Below, in pieces: positions 35,300 through 47,525 of a DNA stretch of 64,000 nucleotides (its first letter is position 1; every line of letters begins with the position of its first letter). Location of the stretch: contig JASAMV010009305.1 of assembly GCA_030248065.1 (NCBI GenBank), positions 1-64,000 on the forward strand. The letters run 5' to 3'. The notes beneath the pieces are model-generated. The model did no database searches. It saw only the letters and a program-made list of their open reading frames with translations, and had not been told where the DNA came from. The translations under genes were made by a program, and so were the position numbers. Source of the DNA: Rhynchonema sp. JSB1_4 (lineage: Eukaryota > Nematoda > Chromadorea > Monhysterida > Xyalidae).

Positions 35300-36343
35300 G
35301 GTAACTTTTTGATCTGAATGATTGTTTCCGCTTCTGCAAAAAAGTGGCCAATTTTTTGTCTGCCAGAAAAAAAAGTTAACAACGTCTGTGCCCTTTTCAG
35401 GCTTTGAAATAAACGAAAACTTGAAAATTATGTATAATTGATTTACAAAAATTACAGAAACGCGTTGGCGTTGCGTCAAAACGCCGTCTTAAAGCAAAGT
35501 GCCTACTACTGTATAATGTTGTCCATCGCGTGTGCGTATTAAGACATACACTGCGAAATCGATAGTAAACTTTTGAGCAGTTTGGAAACAAGTTTGTCTT
35601 CTTAAACACTGATCGTTGTTATGCTCACGTGTTTAAGCAAAGTTTGTGTATACTACTGTCACGTATCGCTTGCATGTGGGAAATATTCCCCAGTTGCAAA
35701 GGCTATAGGTTTGTATGATTACACCTCCACCACTGCCTTTGTGACAAACACACACACACATCTAACCTTGCAACGTTGGCGCATTATCAAACCACCTCGT
35801 TCGCTGCCCCATTTTACCTGCTAGGAGATTGTTTCGGACATTTATATTTTTGACAAAACATGCTTTTCGTCAACAAATTTCTTGAGCAAACGCACTGTTG
35901 ACAGCCTGTCATGTGGTTGTATCTGACACACTCAACTGTCCCAATTCTGTTGCGTGAGCAGTAAACTGACAGAAGTTGTCCACAAATTATGCTTTTATTT
36001 TTAATCTCAATAACACACACAGCCTGATTGCTAAAGAACTCGATATGATAAAACACCGGATAGATGTACAAGTATTAACGTTCGAAATCACACATTCACA
36101 CACGCACACACGCTTTTAAAATGGACTAAAATACATTATAATACAGCTGTACAACACAGAGAAAACAATAAAGTGAATCACAAGCATTCACCATTTTTCA
36201 TTTAAGATTGTAGCAGCAACAACAGTGTCAGGAACAGGTTGGTTCTCCATCAGAACGGTGTATTTGCAATGAGCAGGTAGGGAGACGCGAGCATTGTAGT
36301 CAAAATGGGTCATCTTGAAAAGCGTGACCCAATTTAAAAGGTC
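35300..36343. other. intergenic stretch, no gene seen
   Basis: Contains CA microsatellite patches (about 35749-35760 and 36090-36112) and presumably the 3' UTR of the convertase gene on the minus strand. No protein recognised. Confidence 0.4.
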
Positions 36344-39300
36344 CTAACGCCTTCTCAACCTTCTCGTCGATAGAAATCTGTCACCGGGCTGTGCCGGATC
36401 CATTGTACCGTAGAGTATTAGGGTGACGCCGGTTATGGTCGCTGAAAGTGTGGCGCAAGAGCAAATTAATTACCCTCGCTGTGTGTTACTTCGCAACCCA
36501 AAAAAAGACAGTGCCAATGATAAAAGTCGACGCTTATCAGGGGTCTTTAGATACAGTATCCGTTTAAGATCTCAAGGGACCGCCACTAGTCATCAGGTAG
36601 GGCGAAGACCCAAAATAAAGTTGAGCAATTGTTCAGCCGGTTTGACCCCACCGAGATACGGTGCAAGCAATAAGCCAGCACGAAAAGCTTCACATAAGTG
36701 CTTTTAAGCCTGTCTATCTTTCCAAGGACATAGGAGTGGTGTGGTGATCAAGGATCTAGCATTCGGACCTATGGTCGAATCGTCGGTCAACAATGCCTAA
36801 CTGATGAGCCTTTAGGCCCATTTAGGCAGCTCACAATTCGAACCTAACGCATCATACCTTTATTGAACGGCGTGCCGACATTCTTAACGGTGAGCGTCCA
36901 TCGTCCTTTGGCGTTCTCACCCCACTGCTGACGTGACATGAATGGCCAGATGGTGGAGTGATGCAGGTCGCCGCTGTACGTGTCACGCGGACGATTCGGC
37001 ATCATTACCGATCTGCAATCGCTTTATTAAGATGTTAACGTTTTCTGTTCTTTTTCGTGGTGACACAACGACGAACAAATTCCGATTAACACGCAGCTGA
37101 TGAGCCTATCTGCCGAAACATTCTTGACGGCTGCGTTTTTGACGGCAGACGCTTCATGTCAAATGTAAAAATGTTTCGACGCCGATTATTAAGAAACTGG
37201 GCAAGTTTTGTCTGGCAATAACGTGAGAATTTTGCTGTCATACAACGTAGTAATCTCGTGACCCAAAGAAAGATGAAAGCGCATACAGTACAAAATGTAT
37301 AGATACAGTGGTCATCAGCCAAGTCCGAAAAAACTTCATTTTAAGTATGACAAAACACTGTCCACGACTAACTTTGTGCCACTTGGTGACATCAACGTCA
37401 TTTCGACAGCACCGCGTCTGTACACGAACGGCATGTCGACAATCAGCTGAACGTGCTCGAGGAACTTGACCGCGTCGCACTCGTTGCCGATGTCGAGGCC
37501 GAAACTGCGCGTGAATCGACCCGACAGCTGTTGTGCGCTGCAATGTGTGGGCGGTCAGGGCAAGGGTTTGGATGATTTTGCTGTGCCCCCTGCGTCAAAC
37601 GGGGCCCATCTTGTGTTATGTATTAGGTTATGTCCTCGCGTCTTGCAATATTGCGTTGGTTGTCAAAGGTGTGTAAAAAACACGGCTCTAGTTGGCACAC
37701 ATTCGGTGACTGAGATGAGACACACCGCATGGGTTCATACTTCATTTCATTGTGTTGGCATAATTTCAACCAATATTGAGCGTGTGCTGATTTGGCAGAT
37801 GCACTTTTGATCCCTTGTTTTTTATGACAATCAAGCCAGACCCATAGCTCTTTTTGTTTGCCATAAACGTACAAGGTTGGTCGGTCAATTCACAGGGCAT
37901 CCTCTTATTGTTTTGCCAGCGCCTCAATTTTAGGCCCATTTGCTTTTGTGCACTTTTCAACTCAATTTTGATGCCGATATTTACGTTTTTCGAGCATTGC
38001 AAGTGACTAACGGCTCGTTGATGCCGAACACAACTTTGCACCCGTGTTGCTTTGGTACGGATCGCCAGTTGCTCGCCAGACGGACTGCTTCCGACGCGTC
38101 CACCAACCCGTAGCCGAATAAATCGCTCACTGAACATTATTGCAGCCTCTTTTTGGTTTCAATGTGGAAAACAATGGGTTTATTATTACATAAATTAAGC
38201 AAAAAATGGCCGGGAAACACGAAAACCAACCTTTTCTGCCAACACCATTCGTTTTCCATCCCTCCACAGACTGAAGTGGAACTGGATTACTGGTACGAAC
38301 TAAAATGTGCTGAACGTCGCGCCACGTTAGCTGGGGACTGGAACCAACGAGTTCAAGTTCGACAAAGCCAACATCCGAAAACCCAGGCCCATAGTTGCAA
38401 TCAGGTAGGACAAAATAAAGGACCAACTTTGCTTCCAGCATTAGCGCAATGACAGCTGACACCATCGGAGCAGACGCGCTCGTACCTGAATGACTGCGTG
38501 TGCAGCCGCGAGGCACATCGGCCGCAGGCTGAAGTATTAATTATGAAAGTCCAGATTTTCAACAAAATAGTCGACTAACAGAATCTGATCACCGTATTTC
38601 ACACGAATTTAATGAAAAAAACTAACGATAGCCGGCTCGACGGTGTTGTGTCCGGAACTGTACGCTGTACAAATGACCGATGGACACTTCTCGGAGTACC
38701 ACGGGTGTTGGTTGTTGTATGTGGCGGCCGTGGCACCGACGGTGTAGATACTCGTCAGATAACCGTCGAATGAACAACTATCGCCCTTGTTGTTGCCGTT
38801 ACCGGTCGCCCAGACGTAGATGTTGCCCAGACCACGGCGACCCTGGACACGGGGGGGTGCTTATCGGGATTGCAACCTCGAATGAACCTCTGTCCACGGA
38901 AACGGGTCGTCTTCAATGGCTCAACTGTTTGGGAGAGTCACAAGAAAACATGGCAATCAAGCAGGGCTAATCCAGCTAACTACCGCGCAAAACTGCAAAG
39001 TTCCATACCGCGATTCGTTGCTGTAGATTCGGAATTGCTTTGAGTTCAGATGGCCAGAAATTCGATTAGACTGCTGAACTGCGTTTATCTCGTGCTCTCA
39101 CCTGTGTGATGCCCTGTCTGAGTGCGACCCTGGCCAGTTGACCGGGTCCATCGAAAGTGGTCCCGTCATCTTCCGGTCCCCAACTGGATGAGTAGACATC
39201 GACGTGTTGCTGATTGTGGCTGAACGCTGACGCCTCAATCCCGTCGGTCACATAGCCATCCAGCATGCGAATTCCTGTTCATTGAAAACACTCAACTTCA

Positions 39301-40499
39301 ACTCAACTTCCCAAACTGCTCGAAGTTGTCCAACCGCCAATTGACGCGTTGAATGCAATGCCGACCGTACAAAGTCCATTGTCCGCTATGCTTGCCACCA
39401 ACGACGCGCATCTTGTGCCGTGCCTGTGTTTAATATAAAGTTGATGAATGGTTTTTTTTCTGAAGTCTAGTCAGAAAAACGGGGATTCCCCGCCGGTTTT
39501 TCAGTGACTGAGTGAATGTTCTGTTTACGCAGTGACACAGCGACTAACTGATTCCAGCCGTTGTTACGCGGCGTTGGGTCGCGATCAAACCCGTTTAAAT
39601 CGTGGCTCGCTTGCGCATCCTGTGAGCGGATTTCTGGATTAAAATTGCCCAAATGGCAAAATTTCGGTGCACAAACAGCTCAACGAACGTAGTTTGCAGC
39701 CAAATCCGGCTGGTCCAATTGCAGTCCGTCATCAAGAATGGTGACTGCCACTCCACGACCGCTGTATCCCAGTTTCCAAGCTTCTTTCACCTTCATTGTG
39801 TGACCACCGGCCGCACCTTTCTCCTGACAGGTTATTGATTCGGGTAAAGAAAACAAAAAAGGAAACATCTCCACAAGCCAAAGCAGCATCAATGCGACCA
39901 ACCAAATACCACTGATCACGGAACAGTGGGTCAGTGAACCGTTTGATATCCCAGTCTGACCACCTTTTGACACGAAAATGTTCTGAGCCATCGGTGATGA
40001 GTGGATCCACGCGTTTCACTCGTCTGAGTGTTGTCTGTGGTTCCGACCAAATCACACGCGTGTCCTGTTTGACTTTTTCTTCGACCGAGCGTCTCTTTCT
40101 TCTCGATTTCTGGTGTTCCGGCTGATAGCCGAACAAGTACAGACCCGGCAGATCTCCGACCTTGAATCAGAAATGTCTATTAGTTGTTTAGCATTTCCAT
40201 GTAAAACCTAACCGGCTTACTTTCTCAGTGTTGACTAAACGAACCTTATCGAGGTAGACTAAGTGGTTCTCCTTGGCGATTAATCTGGCCTCGGTCTCAT
40301 TGTCGTTCGGCAGTCTGACAACGACTTCGACCGGATTCCTTGACTGTTTCGTTAAGAGATGATTACCGTCCGTTAAGTCTGTCGATTGAGTGTTTGGATC
40401 AATTTCGTCAGAATCGGTCGCATATGATCGTGTGAACGAGCCAGCGATGATCAACAGAGCGAATGCGACGCCGTTCGATAGCTGCTTGATTGGACGCAT
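36344..40499 (-). CDS. furin/kexin-like proprotein convertase, complete
   Basis: Thirteen minus-strand exons: 40221-40499, 39903-40160, 39689-39823, 39549-39619, 39335-39423, 39102-39274, 38627-38842, 38428-38528, 38231-38337, 37985-38129, 37373-37537, 36858-37012 and 36344-36441; 1,992 nt, 663 residues, phases all agreeing. It cleaves precursors after basic motifs in the secretory pathway. Signal peptide at the start; prodomain with basic sites RRKRR, RRVKR and FRVKR; S8 domain with Asp210 (ILDDG), His249 (HGTRC), oxyanion Asn350 (WATGNG, so furin-like rather than PC2-like) and Ser424 ([10 protein letters not shown]); P domain ([47 protein letters not shown]). The protein stops about 20 residues after the P domain in RRLRRR, with no Cys-rich region and no membrane helix, so it is probably soluble. 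All catalytic residues are present. Confidence 0.93.
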
Positions 40500-43013
40500 A
40501 TTGCGAATGTGTCTGTATCTGGATGTTCGCCGCGCGTTTGACTCAGTGCGCCCGCGTTGGCCTACGGCGAGTTGATCACCGTGAGCTGCTGAATCTCGTT
40601 GGCATTGTCTTGGCCGGCTATGTCCGCCTGCTCAATTGACCCTCACTCGGCGTGTAGTGTTCAGTTTATAACGAGATATCGTTCTCCGGGATGCGCTAGC
40701 GCTGAAAAGAATGAGTGAATGCTCTATGTTCTTCTAAACGACCTGTCTACCGAGACAGTGCGATCAATGTGAAACGACAACTTGGGTACGACCTTCGCGT
40801 CTTGATCAACACACTGCTACATACATATGGGTGAAAGTTCTGCAGAATGTCACAAAAATATTATCGCCATCGTTTTTCGGGAAACGAATACAAAAACGTT
40901 CTGAACAGTCAGGAGGAATATTTTGCAATTCTGGGTCGGGCTGATTGACGAATAACACGATTATATAATATGGGTAGTATGTCACATGTGGTGCAGAATG
41001 TTGAGAAACTTACACACACACATATTTCACACACGAACATCACCTGGAACAAGAACAAGAGCTGTTAACAAACAGTCAAACAAAAACGAATACCGAAAAT
41101 CAAGTGTATGGTGTGTGAAAATCGTTCAGTCGTGACCAGCTAGGGCCGAAGAGCATTGCACACACAAACTGCATACCAGCCAGGCAGACACTGCGCTAAA
41201 TGGTTAAGAGTGTTGGTCAATGCGGTTTGAAGCGCTCATCATACGCGTAGCATACGTACAGTATACATATACATTCACTGCTATCAATAAAACGAGTTTA
41301 AAAAATTGATATTGTATTATATACGCATAGCATATGTATGTACGTGTGCGTGTGTACACAGAAGCAGGACAATGCAAAGAGCATAACACAATGATGTGCG
41401 TATACTGAGCCGGTTCATAACTATACTTAACGAAACGCATTTACATAGGCGACACGGCGGTATGATAGTTAAGCAATATGTAAGTGAAACAAGTTATACA
41501 CAACTGGCGGTTTTTTCTTAACCTCCACTGCCGCCAGCAGCAACAGAAGCACACACACAGAGAGAGAGAGCAAAAACGCAATTCTCTACGCGTCAACTGA
41601 TGGCGTCCAAGCATTCACAAATGGGTGACGGTAGGACGGTGACGCTTAACTGTGTTTGTCACGGTTTGCCCGAATTAAACACAAACAGACACACGCACGC
41701 GGTCAGTCATACAAATACGTGTTGCACGCACGTGCTTGTATCTATACATATAGGTGGCATGCATAGTAGCATGTTTTGAAACGGTTATTACCGCAAACAC
41801 CACCAGAACTCTCACCATTTCTCAGGGCGGCACACACCGATGGTACCCATGCACTCGACGGAATTTAAGTACACTTATAGTGCCTATACAGGTATGTCCT
41901 CCGCGCGCAATGGGAGCGCTACAGTGTATGCGCTCACGTTAAGAGAACAAGTTTTCTCCCAATAAAACGCCCGAACAACCGAAATTAGCTTGTGGAGAAG
42001 TAAAAACATTAACTAAATGTCAATTATGTGCGAGGTGAAGTCACATGTTAGCAAACCTAGTGTCTTAGTCAAACATTCAATCAATATGGGAAAAACGTGC
42101 TAGTGCTATCGTAGAAGAGCACAGAATGATGTTCCTTCACACACAGTATACAAACATTTAGAGGGCAGTTCTTAAAAAGTAGTAAATTTGTTTTTAAACC
42201 TGCAAATGGCACGTATCCGACAACGTGCTAACACTATTCATGTGTCGTTTGACGAGGACGAGGATTAATGCATAATTTTCAGTTCTGTTAACATGTCCTG
42301 TGATCTGTCCTGATGTCCGTGATCTTTCTCTCTCCTTGGCGCTTTTTGTAGCTTTTATTTGCTGTGGTTTTGTTATAACCAGTGTTGTAACTATTTTCAT
42401 TTCCGTAATTGTCCCACCCGGTCTTGTAACTTTGCTTCTATCACTAATTTACGTGCATGGTTTTATGCGTCACTGAGAGCAATAAACCAACCAACAAACA
42501 ATATACCGGTAAAGGGTTTAACGACAGGTGACTAACACCTTTATATGCGTTCACTGACAGCCAGCTTAAAACCACAATTTTTAATTTGTTTTCTCTCATA
42601 AAACCACTGTGACGTATTTTTTCATATTTTCATGGCCCTCTGATTAAACCTCAGCGAAATGAAACACTTTCACTCCTTTAAAAACACACTGGCACTACTG
42701 GTCTAGGTTGGGGTGAGCAAAGTGCGAAAGTGAATGAATAGGTTAAAAAATATAAACACAAATAAATTTTATTGTATTTATTGTTGTGTGTAGCCTCAGT
42801 AGGCTTGTTAGTTAACGCCATGGACAGAGATGGGGGACAATTCAAGTGTTAATGCAATGGCCATGAACAATAAGAACACACACGTACATCTGCAAGCGTC
42901 ACACATGCAATAACGTGTACATTAAAAAGACTACATGCACATGGCATTGCACCTCCACAAGTGTGAATCAAAAATTTTGACACTAAAGTTGAAATTTTGC
43001 TCTCGCTGCTTAC
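40500..43013. other. intergenic stretch with microsatellites, no gene seen
   Basis: Should hold the convertase promoter just above 40499. CA/GA repeats at about 41551-41573 and scattered TACATA/ACACAC words. No protein or RNA gene recognised. Confidence 0.35.
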
Positions 43014-43207
43014 CTGGTTTGGTACATGCACACACACGCAGCGAAACTGTTCACCAGAACTAGTGTCGCGTAAACCACCGTAATTATCGCAATGCTACTG
43101 CTGGAACTCTGGTCGGTGTACAATGCAAGCAAAGCAAAGAGAAGAGCCACAAACTTGATATGTTCAATACGTGAAATTAACAAAATCAAGTAAAAAGTCG
43201 ACGTCAT
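43014..43207 (-). CDS. probable exon of a multi-pass membrane protein (MARVEL-like?)
   Basis: A minus-strand frame with two hydrophobic segments (KFVALLFALLALY and IAIITVVYATLVLV) separated by a Ser run ends at a strong donor (ACCAG|GTAAGCAG, exon edge at 43014). The spacing of the helices is like MARVEL or tetraspan proteins, but no signature residues settle it. A possible upstream exon on the same strand lies at about 43790-43855 (VRRFQHYDCGYIFVKCQ, with acceptor CATTACAG and donor GTATGT). The remaining exons were not found. Confidence 0.35.
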
Positions 43208-44769
43208 AAAACCATCCTGTTACAAACCTGTATGCTGCAAAAACCAATTAATTGGCGTCCATTATTTTAAGGCTTTTTCTGAAAATCGCTCATTTTGATG
43301 TCGAAAAACGGTTGCCTTCGCTGTGATGAACTTCTGAACAACACCTGCACGCTGCTTCTTTTTGATGTGTAATGATGGTTGAAATGATTTATGGTAATGT
43401 TGTTGTTGTTGTTTTTGACAGGTTCGGTTTAAAAGTGTGTCCAAGCACGTTTGATTGAAGATGGCCAGTTATTTAACAATAACTAGACGTCATTTATGTT
43501 TACCATAGAAACGACAGTTCTGCACCTGAAAAGGTGATCTGGTGACCTCTATAACAGCTTTTTTGCGAATAATCACAATGAGAACTCAGCTGAAATCAAT
43601 TTTGCGGTTTCGGTGTCATATTACCACACCTCATGTTACAAGTTGATTAAATATTTTAAATCAAGGTTGGTCTTTGTACAATCTGCTCTTAACCTGCTGT
43701 CCACAACTGAAATAAAGCATAAAGTCTGTAATGGAAGCCATGACAATCCTAGATTCTGATACCTACACGTCTCCGCATGGTACATACCTACAAACTCTTG
43801 ACATTTCACAAAAATGTAACCACAGTCATAGTGCTGGAACCGCCTCACCTGTAATGACAAGGCATTAGTTGTTCAGAATGGGTCAAAATTGTTCGTACAT
43901 GGACACACAGGCTACGAGATAAGGAAGGTCACTGGGAGACCAAATTAATAGTGAACTTTTGTGACATTTACGATTTCGATGGACAGGAAGACATTTCTCT
44001 TTCGCCTACACGTATAGATGAAACAAAACGAAATTATAGCCGGCGAGCTGCACAAATGTTTATTTTCGTTCAGGCAACGGGAAGTCAAAGTTGAGATGTT
44101 GTGTAATCAGCGGCTTGTGCGTTAGAAGAACACCGCAAACGGAAAAAAGCATAATCAATTTATAGCTGCCGATAATGTCATGTTTGACACGCACACAGCA
44201 TGTACGCTGCTGCACGTCTGGACGAAATTTCTCGCCAATTTTTTTGCAATCGTTTTTTCACCAGCGCATGCGTGCAGTGCTGCAAGTGTGTTTCATTCTT
44301 GAATGAATGAAATGACTTTTTCACTTTATATATTCGCCACGCTATCATTAAACACGTGCAGAAATACTAGCGCATAACTTGCTTGACACGCTGGAATATT
44401 ATCAGTCGCATGTGAAAGTCTGATATCATGCACAATTTTATTGATTGATTGTTCAACCCAGCATCTGCTACATATGCACATGGACATACTGTACGGTGTA
44501 CACCCAACTCAGAATGCTCAGCATTTTGGGTTTGTGGCGGTGCACCGCTGGCGCTGATGCTTTTGTCATCAAGGCCCAGGGTAGGGTTGGAAAACTGTTA
44601 TGTCCCACAAAGTGAAAATGGTCAAATTTGTCGCGAAAACGCGCAAAAACGCGAAAAAAATCCACCCCTGGCCCAGGGCGCCATTGCAGTCTGGCGTTAC
44701 GGGCTGAAACGTCACGCACATAACGCTATGCGTGCCCACCACAAGGCAAAACAACTACAGTTCCGGGTG
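43208..44769. other. mostly non-coding; possible exon at 43790-43855 (-)
   Basis: Apart from the small exon-like block mentioned with the membrane protein, nothing is recognised. Confidence 0.3.
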
Positions 44770-44873
44770 CAATTCTAGGCTGAAAGTTGAAGTCGCGTGC
44801 ACGCGACTTCCTAGTGCTAAACATAGGGACGTGCACGCGCGTACACGCGACTTCAACTTTCAGCCTAGAATTG
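44770..44873. mobile_element. 104-bp palindromic MITE with 36-bp near-perfect inverted repeats
   Basis: CAATTCTAGGCTGAAAGTTG plus GAAGTCGCGTG at the left end is matched inverted at the right end with one mismatch in 36 bases. Inner words CGCGTGCACGCG and CGCGTACACGCG are themselves palindromic. Only about 30 bases separate the arms. Confidence 0.8.
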
Positions 44874-45311
44874 CTGTACGGTACGTTATTGATCATCTTT
44901 TGTGCAAAGTTCGCCAGCAGGACGCCCGTGCAGAATGCTACACCTCGTTGGTGTTACTTCGCATGAGCAATGAAGTTTATAAGCTTCAATGCTAATTCGC
45001 AAAATGGAGCGCACGGCCTTCAGCAAAGAAAGCCTCAGTCCCGATCTATACGATTCTGGAAATCAAAGACTGATCTGTATAAAATGATTTCCTTGAACTT
45101 GTTAGGCATAGTTGCCGGTGAAGCTTGCCACAACTTCCTCATCATGCACTATCACTTTCCAAGTATTATGGAGAAGCAATGGATCTTATCACTCAGGTGA
45201 CAACGAAATAAAGAGAGTGGGTGTTTGTTGGTTAACTGATAAGAAAATGTATTGCGGGTTGAGTTTTCAATACGTCATAAGCAGCAGAAATTCATTCGCA
45301 ACTTGCCCTAC

Positions 45312-47525
45312 ATGCATAATTATTTAAATTTTTACCTCATTTCCTTTTTATTGATCCCACGAAACGAAGCAGTACTAGGTTTGCCAAGCAGCAACTGCGG
45401 CAATTACGCAAATGTGACCGGCAGATTTCCATCCGATTTTGTGTGGGGCGCCGCCACTTCTGCGTATCAGATTGAAGGGGCTTGGAACGTAGATGGTTTC
45501 GTTTGTTTAAATAATTATGTAAATCTCAGTTTTCTGAAGATCAATTCGCGTTTCAACCCTGTTCAGGCAAGGCACCCAGCATCTGGGATACCGAGACCCA
45601 CTCCCGACCCAGTCCGATCAAGGATGGCTCAACGGGTGACGTGGCCTGTGACAGTTATCATAAAGATGATCTGAATATGCTGAATGATCTTGGGGTTAGT
45701 TCATCAAGATCCTATTGAATCACATTGTTGTTAAACGGGACGAACAACAAACGAAAGTTGTGAGCTGGAAAGCAAAGTTATATCCTTGAATCCCAAAGGT
45801 CAGCGCTTACCGTTTCTCGATCTCCTGGTCCCGTCTTCTACCCAATGGAACACCGGGTCCCGTCGATGGCGATGCTGTCAGATACTACAACGATGTGATC
45901 AATGGCCTGATTGGGCGGAAAATTCAGCCAATGGTTAATTAAAGGCTATGTTCAACCACATTCTTGGATCACTCAAATAACACAATGCCGGTTTTCAGGT
46001 AACCCTGTACCACTGGGATCTGCCGCAGTATTTGCAGGATCAGGGTGGATGGATGAATCCAGCTATTGTTGAATGGTTCCAGTTCTATGCTGATCAGTGC
46101 TTCGCGTTGTTCGGCGACAGGGTGGGTGAGCATCCTAGGTAAATAATTCGCCCTAGATTTTGAGCTCAAATTCTTTCAGGTCGCAACATGGTTCACCATG
46201 AATGAGCCGCTCATGTTCACCCAATCGGCCTATGGCCTCGGCTCATGGGCTCCTGCGATTCTAAAATGTCCAAATTGTGCATATCTAGCAAATAAACACG
46301 TGCTCCTAGCACACGCCCGTGTTTACCGACTGTATCAGAGAAAGTACAGGCCAGAGCAGAAAGGTATGGTTCTGAAATTTCTGAGTCTTGATCTTAATTT
46401 AAGAATTTTACCACTTCGAATCTTATAAATCTTTTCATTCAGGTCAAGTTGGGATTGTGTTGGTGTTTGATGATATGCGAGCTTGGGATGAATCCGCCGA
46501 CACAATGGCTGCCACACAACGAGCTTGGGAATGGTCAATCGGTTGGGTGTTGTTTTGTTTTTGCGAGTATTATTTCCACGAGTAAGTATTTGCCAATGAA
46601 ACAACGATACGTGAATGCTGCACACCCCAGATGTCTACATGCATCCGCTACTCAAGGGTGACTGGCCGCCGCTCATGAAATCTCTGGTGGCGGAACAAAG
46701 CTACAGAGATGGACAAAGATCAAGTAGACTGCCTGCGTTAGCGACAGATGAACAAGTGATTCTTAACGGTTTGGGGACTGACATTGGCCACACACCTGGA
46801 TTTCGAGTTATCATTCCAAGACCTTCTAAGGCTCGTTGGATTTCCTGGGGATCAACGTCTACACCGGCCATTACGTCAAATCGCTTCCCTTTGGTGCGCA
46901 TCCGAACCAGTCCTATCTGACTGATTCCATGTGTAAATTGTTGCCAATGAGGGATTGTAGAGTCAGTGCCGTGTCGAATAGATTTAGAATGGCTAGTTTT
47001 GTTGGCATTACTCAGATGATTTGACTGCTTTTTTGAGCATTCCGTTGTGCGTTCTAGGTCCCAGCGGCCGTTGAAGACGCCTTGAACTGGGTGACCAAAA
47101 ACTACGGTTCGGAATTGCCACTCTATATTACGGAGACCGGATGGCCCACCGAGGGAGCAATTCACGACCCGGATAGAGTGCTCTATTATGATCAATATAT
47201 TCGGGCTGCGCTGAAAGGTGTTTTGTCAAATTGGATTGTTTCGCTGCCAAAATTGGAGAAATTTTGCATAAATTTTAGCGAAACAAAATGGCGTCAACCT
47301 AAAAGGCTTCATTGCGTGGTCGTTGATGGACAATTTTGAATGGAGCAATGGGTATACGATGAAGTTTGGACTCTATCACGTGAATTTCAGGTTGATCCAC
47401 AGAAAAACTGACTGGTTTCCAGTTCATTTGATTGTTTTCTCTTTATTTCAAGGCGCACCGAACAATGTTTCCCCCAAAATTGCTTTGTTTTTCAAGTAAC
47501 CGATTATCAAAATACTGTACAATAA
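45312..47525 (+). CDS. GH1 beta-glucosidase / lactase-phlorizin hydrolase-like
   Basis: Retaining beta-glycosidase, probably secreted or membrane-luminal. Exons: 45312-45495, 45567-45694, 45799-45933, 45999-46121, 46180-46363, 46443-46541, 46631-46768, 46831-46932, 47065-47217, 47279-47390 and a last exon from about 47451. After a hydrophobic leader come [48 protein letters not shown], the acid/base Glu in WFTMNEP (codon 46204-46206), [13 protein letters not shown], the nucleophile Glu in LYITETGWP (codon 47133-47135) and [17 protein letters not shown]. The nucleophile motif is normally TENG; here Asn is Thr, with the Glu kept. The junction 46541/46631 needs a weak GTTGGG donor and skips the usual GWF segment. 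The C-terminus is uncertain: stop at 47497-47499 or 47523-47525 depending on the last acceptor's phase. AATAAA follows at 47521. Confidence 0.88.

Noticed and set aside
36740..36800. Possible tRNA (GGTCGAATC-like B box)
   Set aside because: No A box at the right distance on the same strand and no foldable stems; it lies in a convertase intron.
39732..40136. 134-codon frame as an independent gene
   Set aside because: It is convertase exon 2 running on into the intron.
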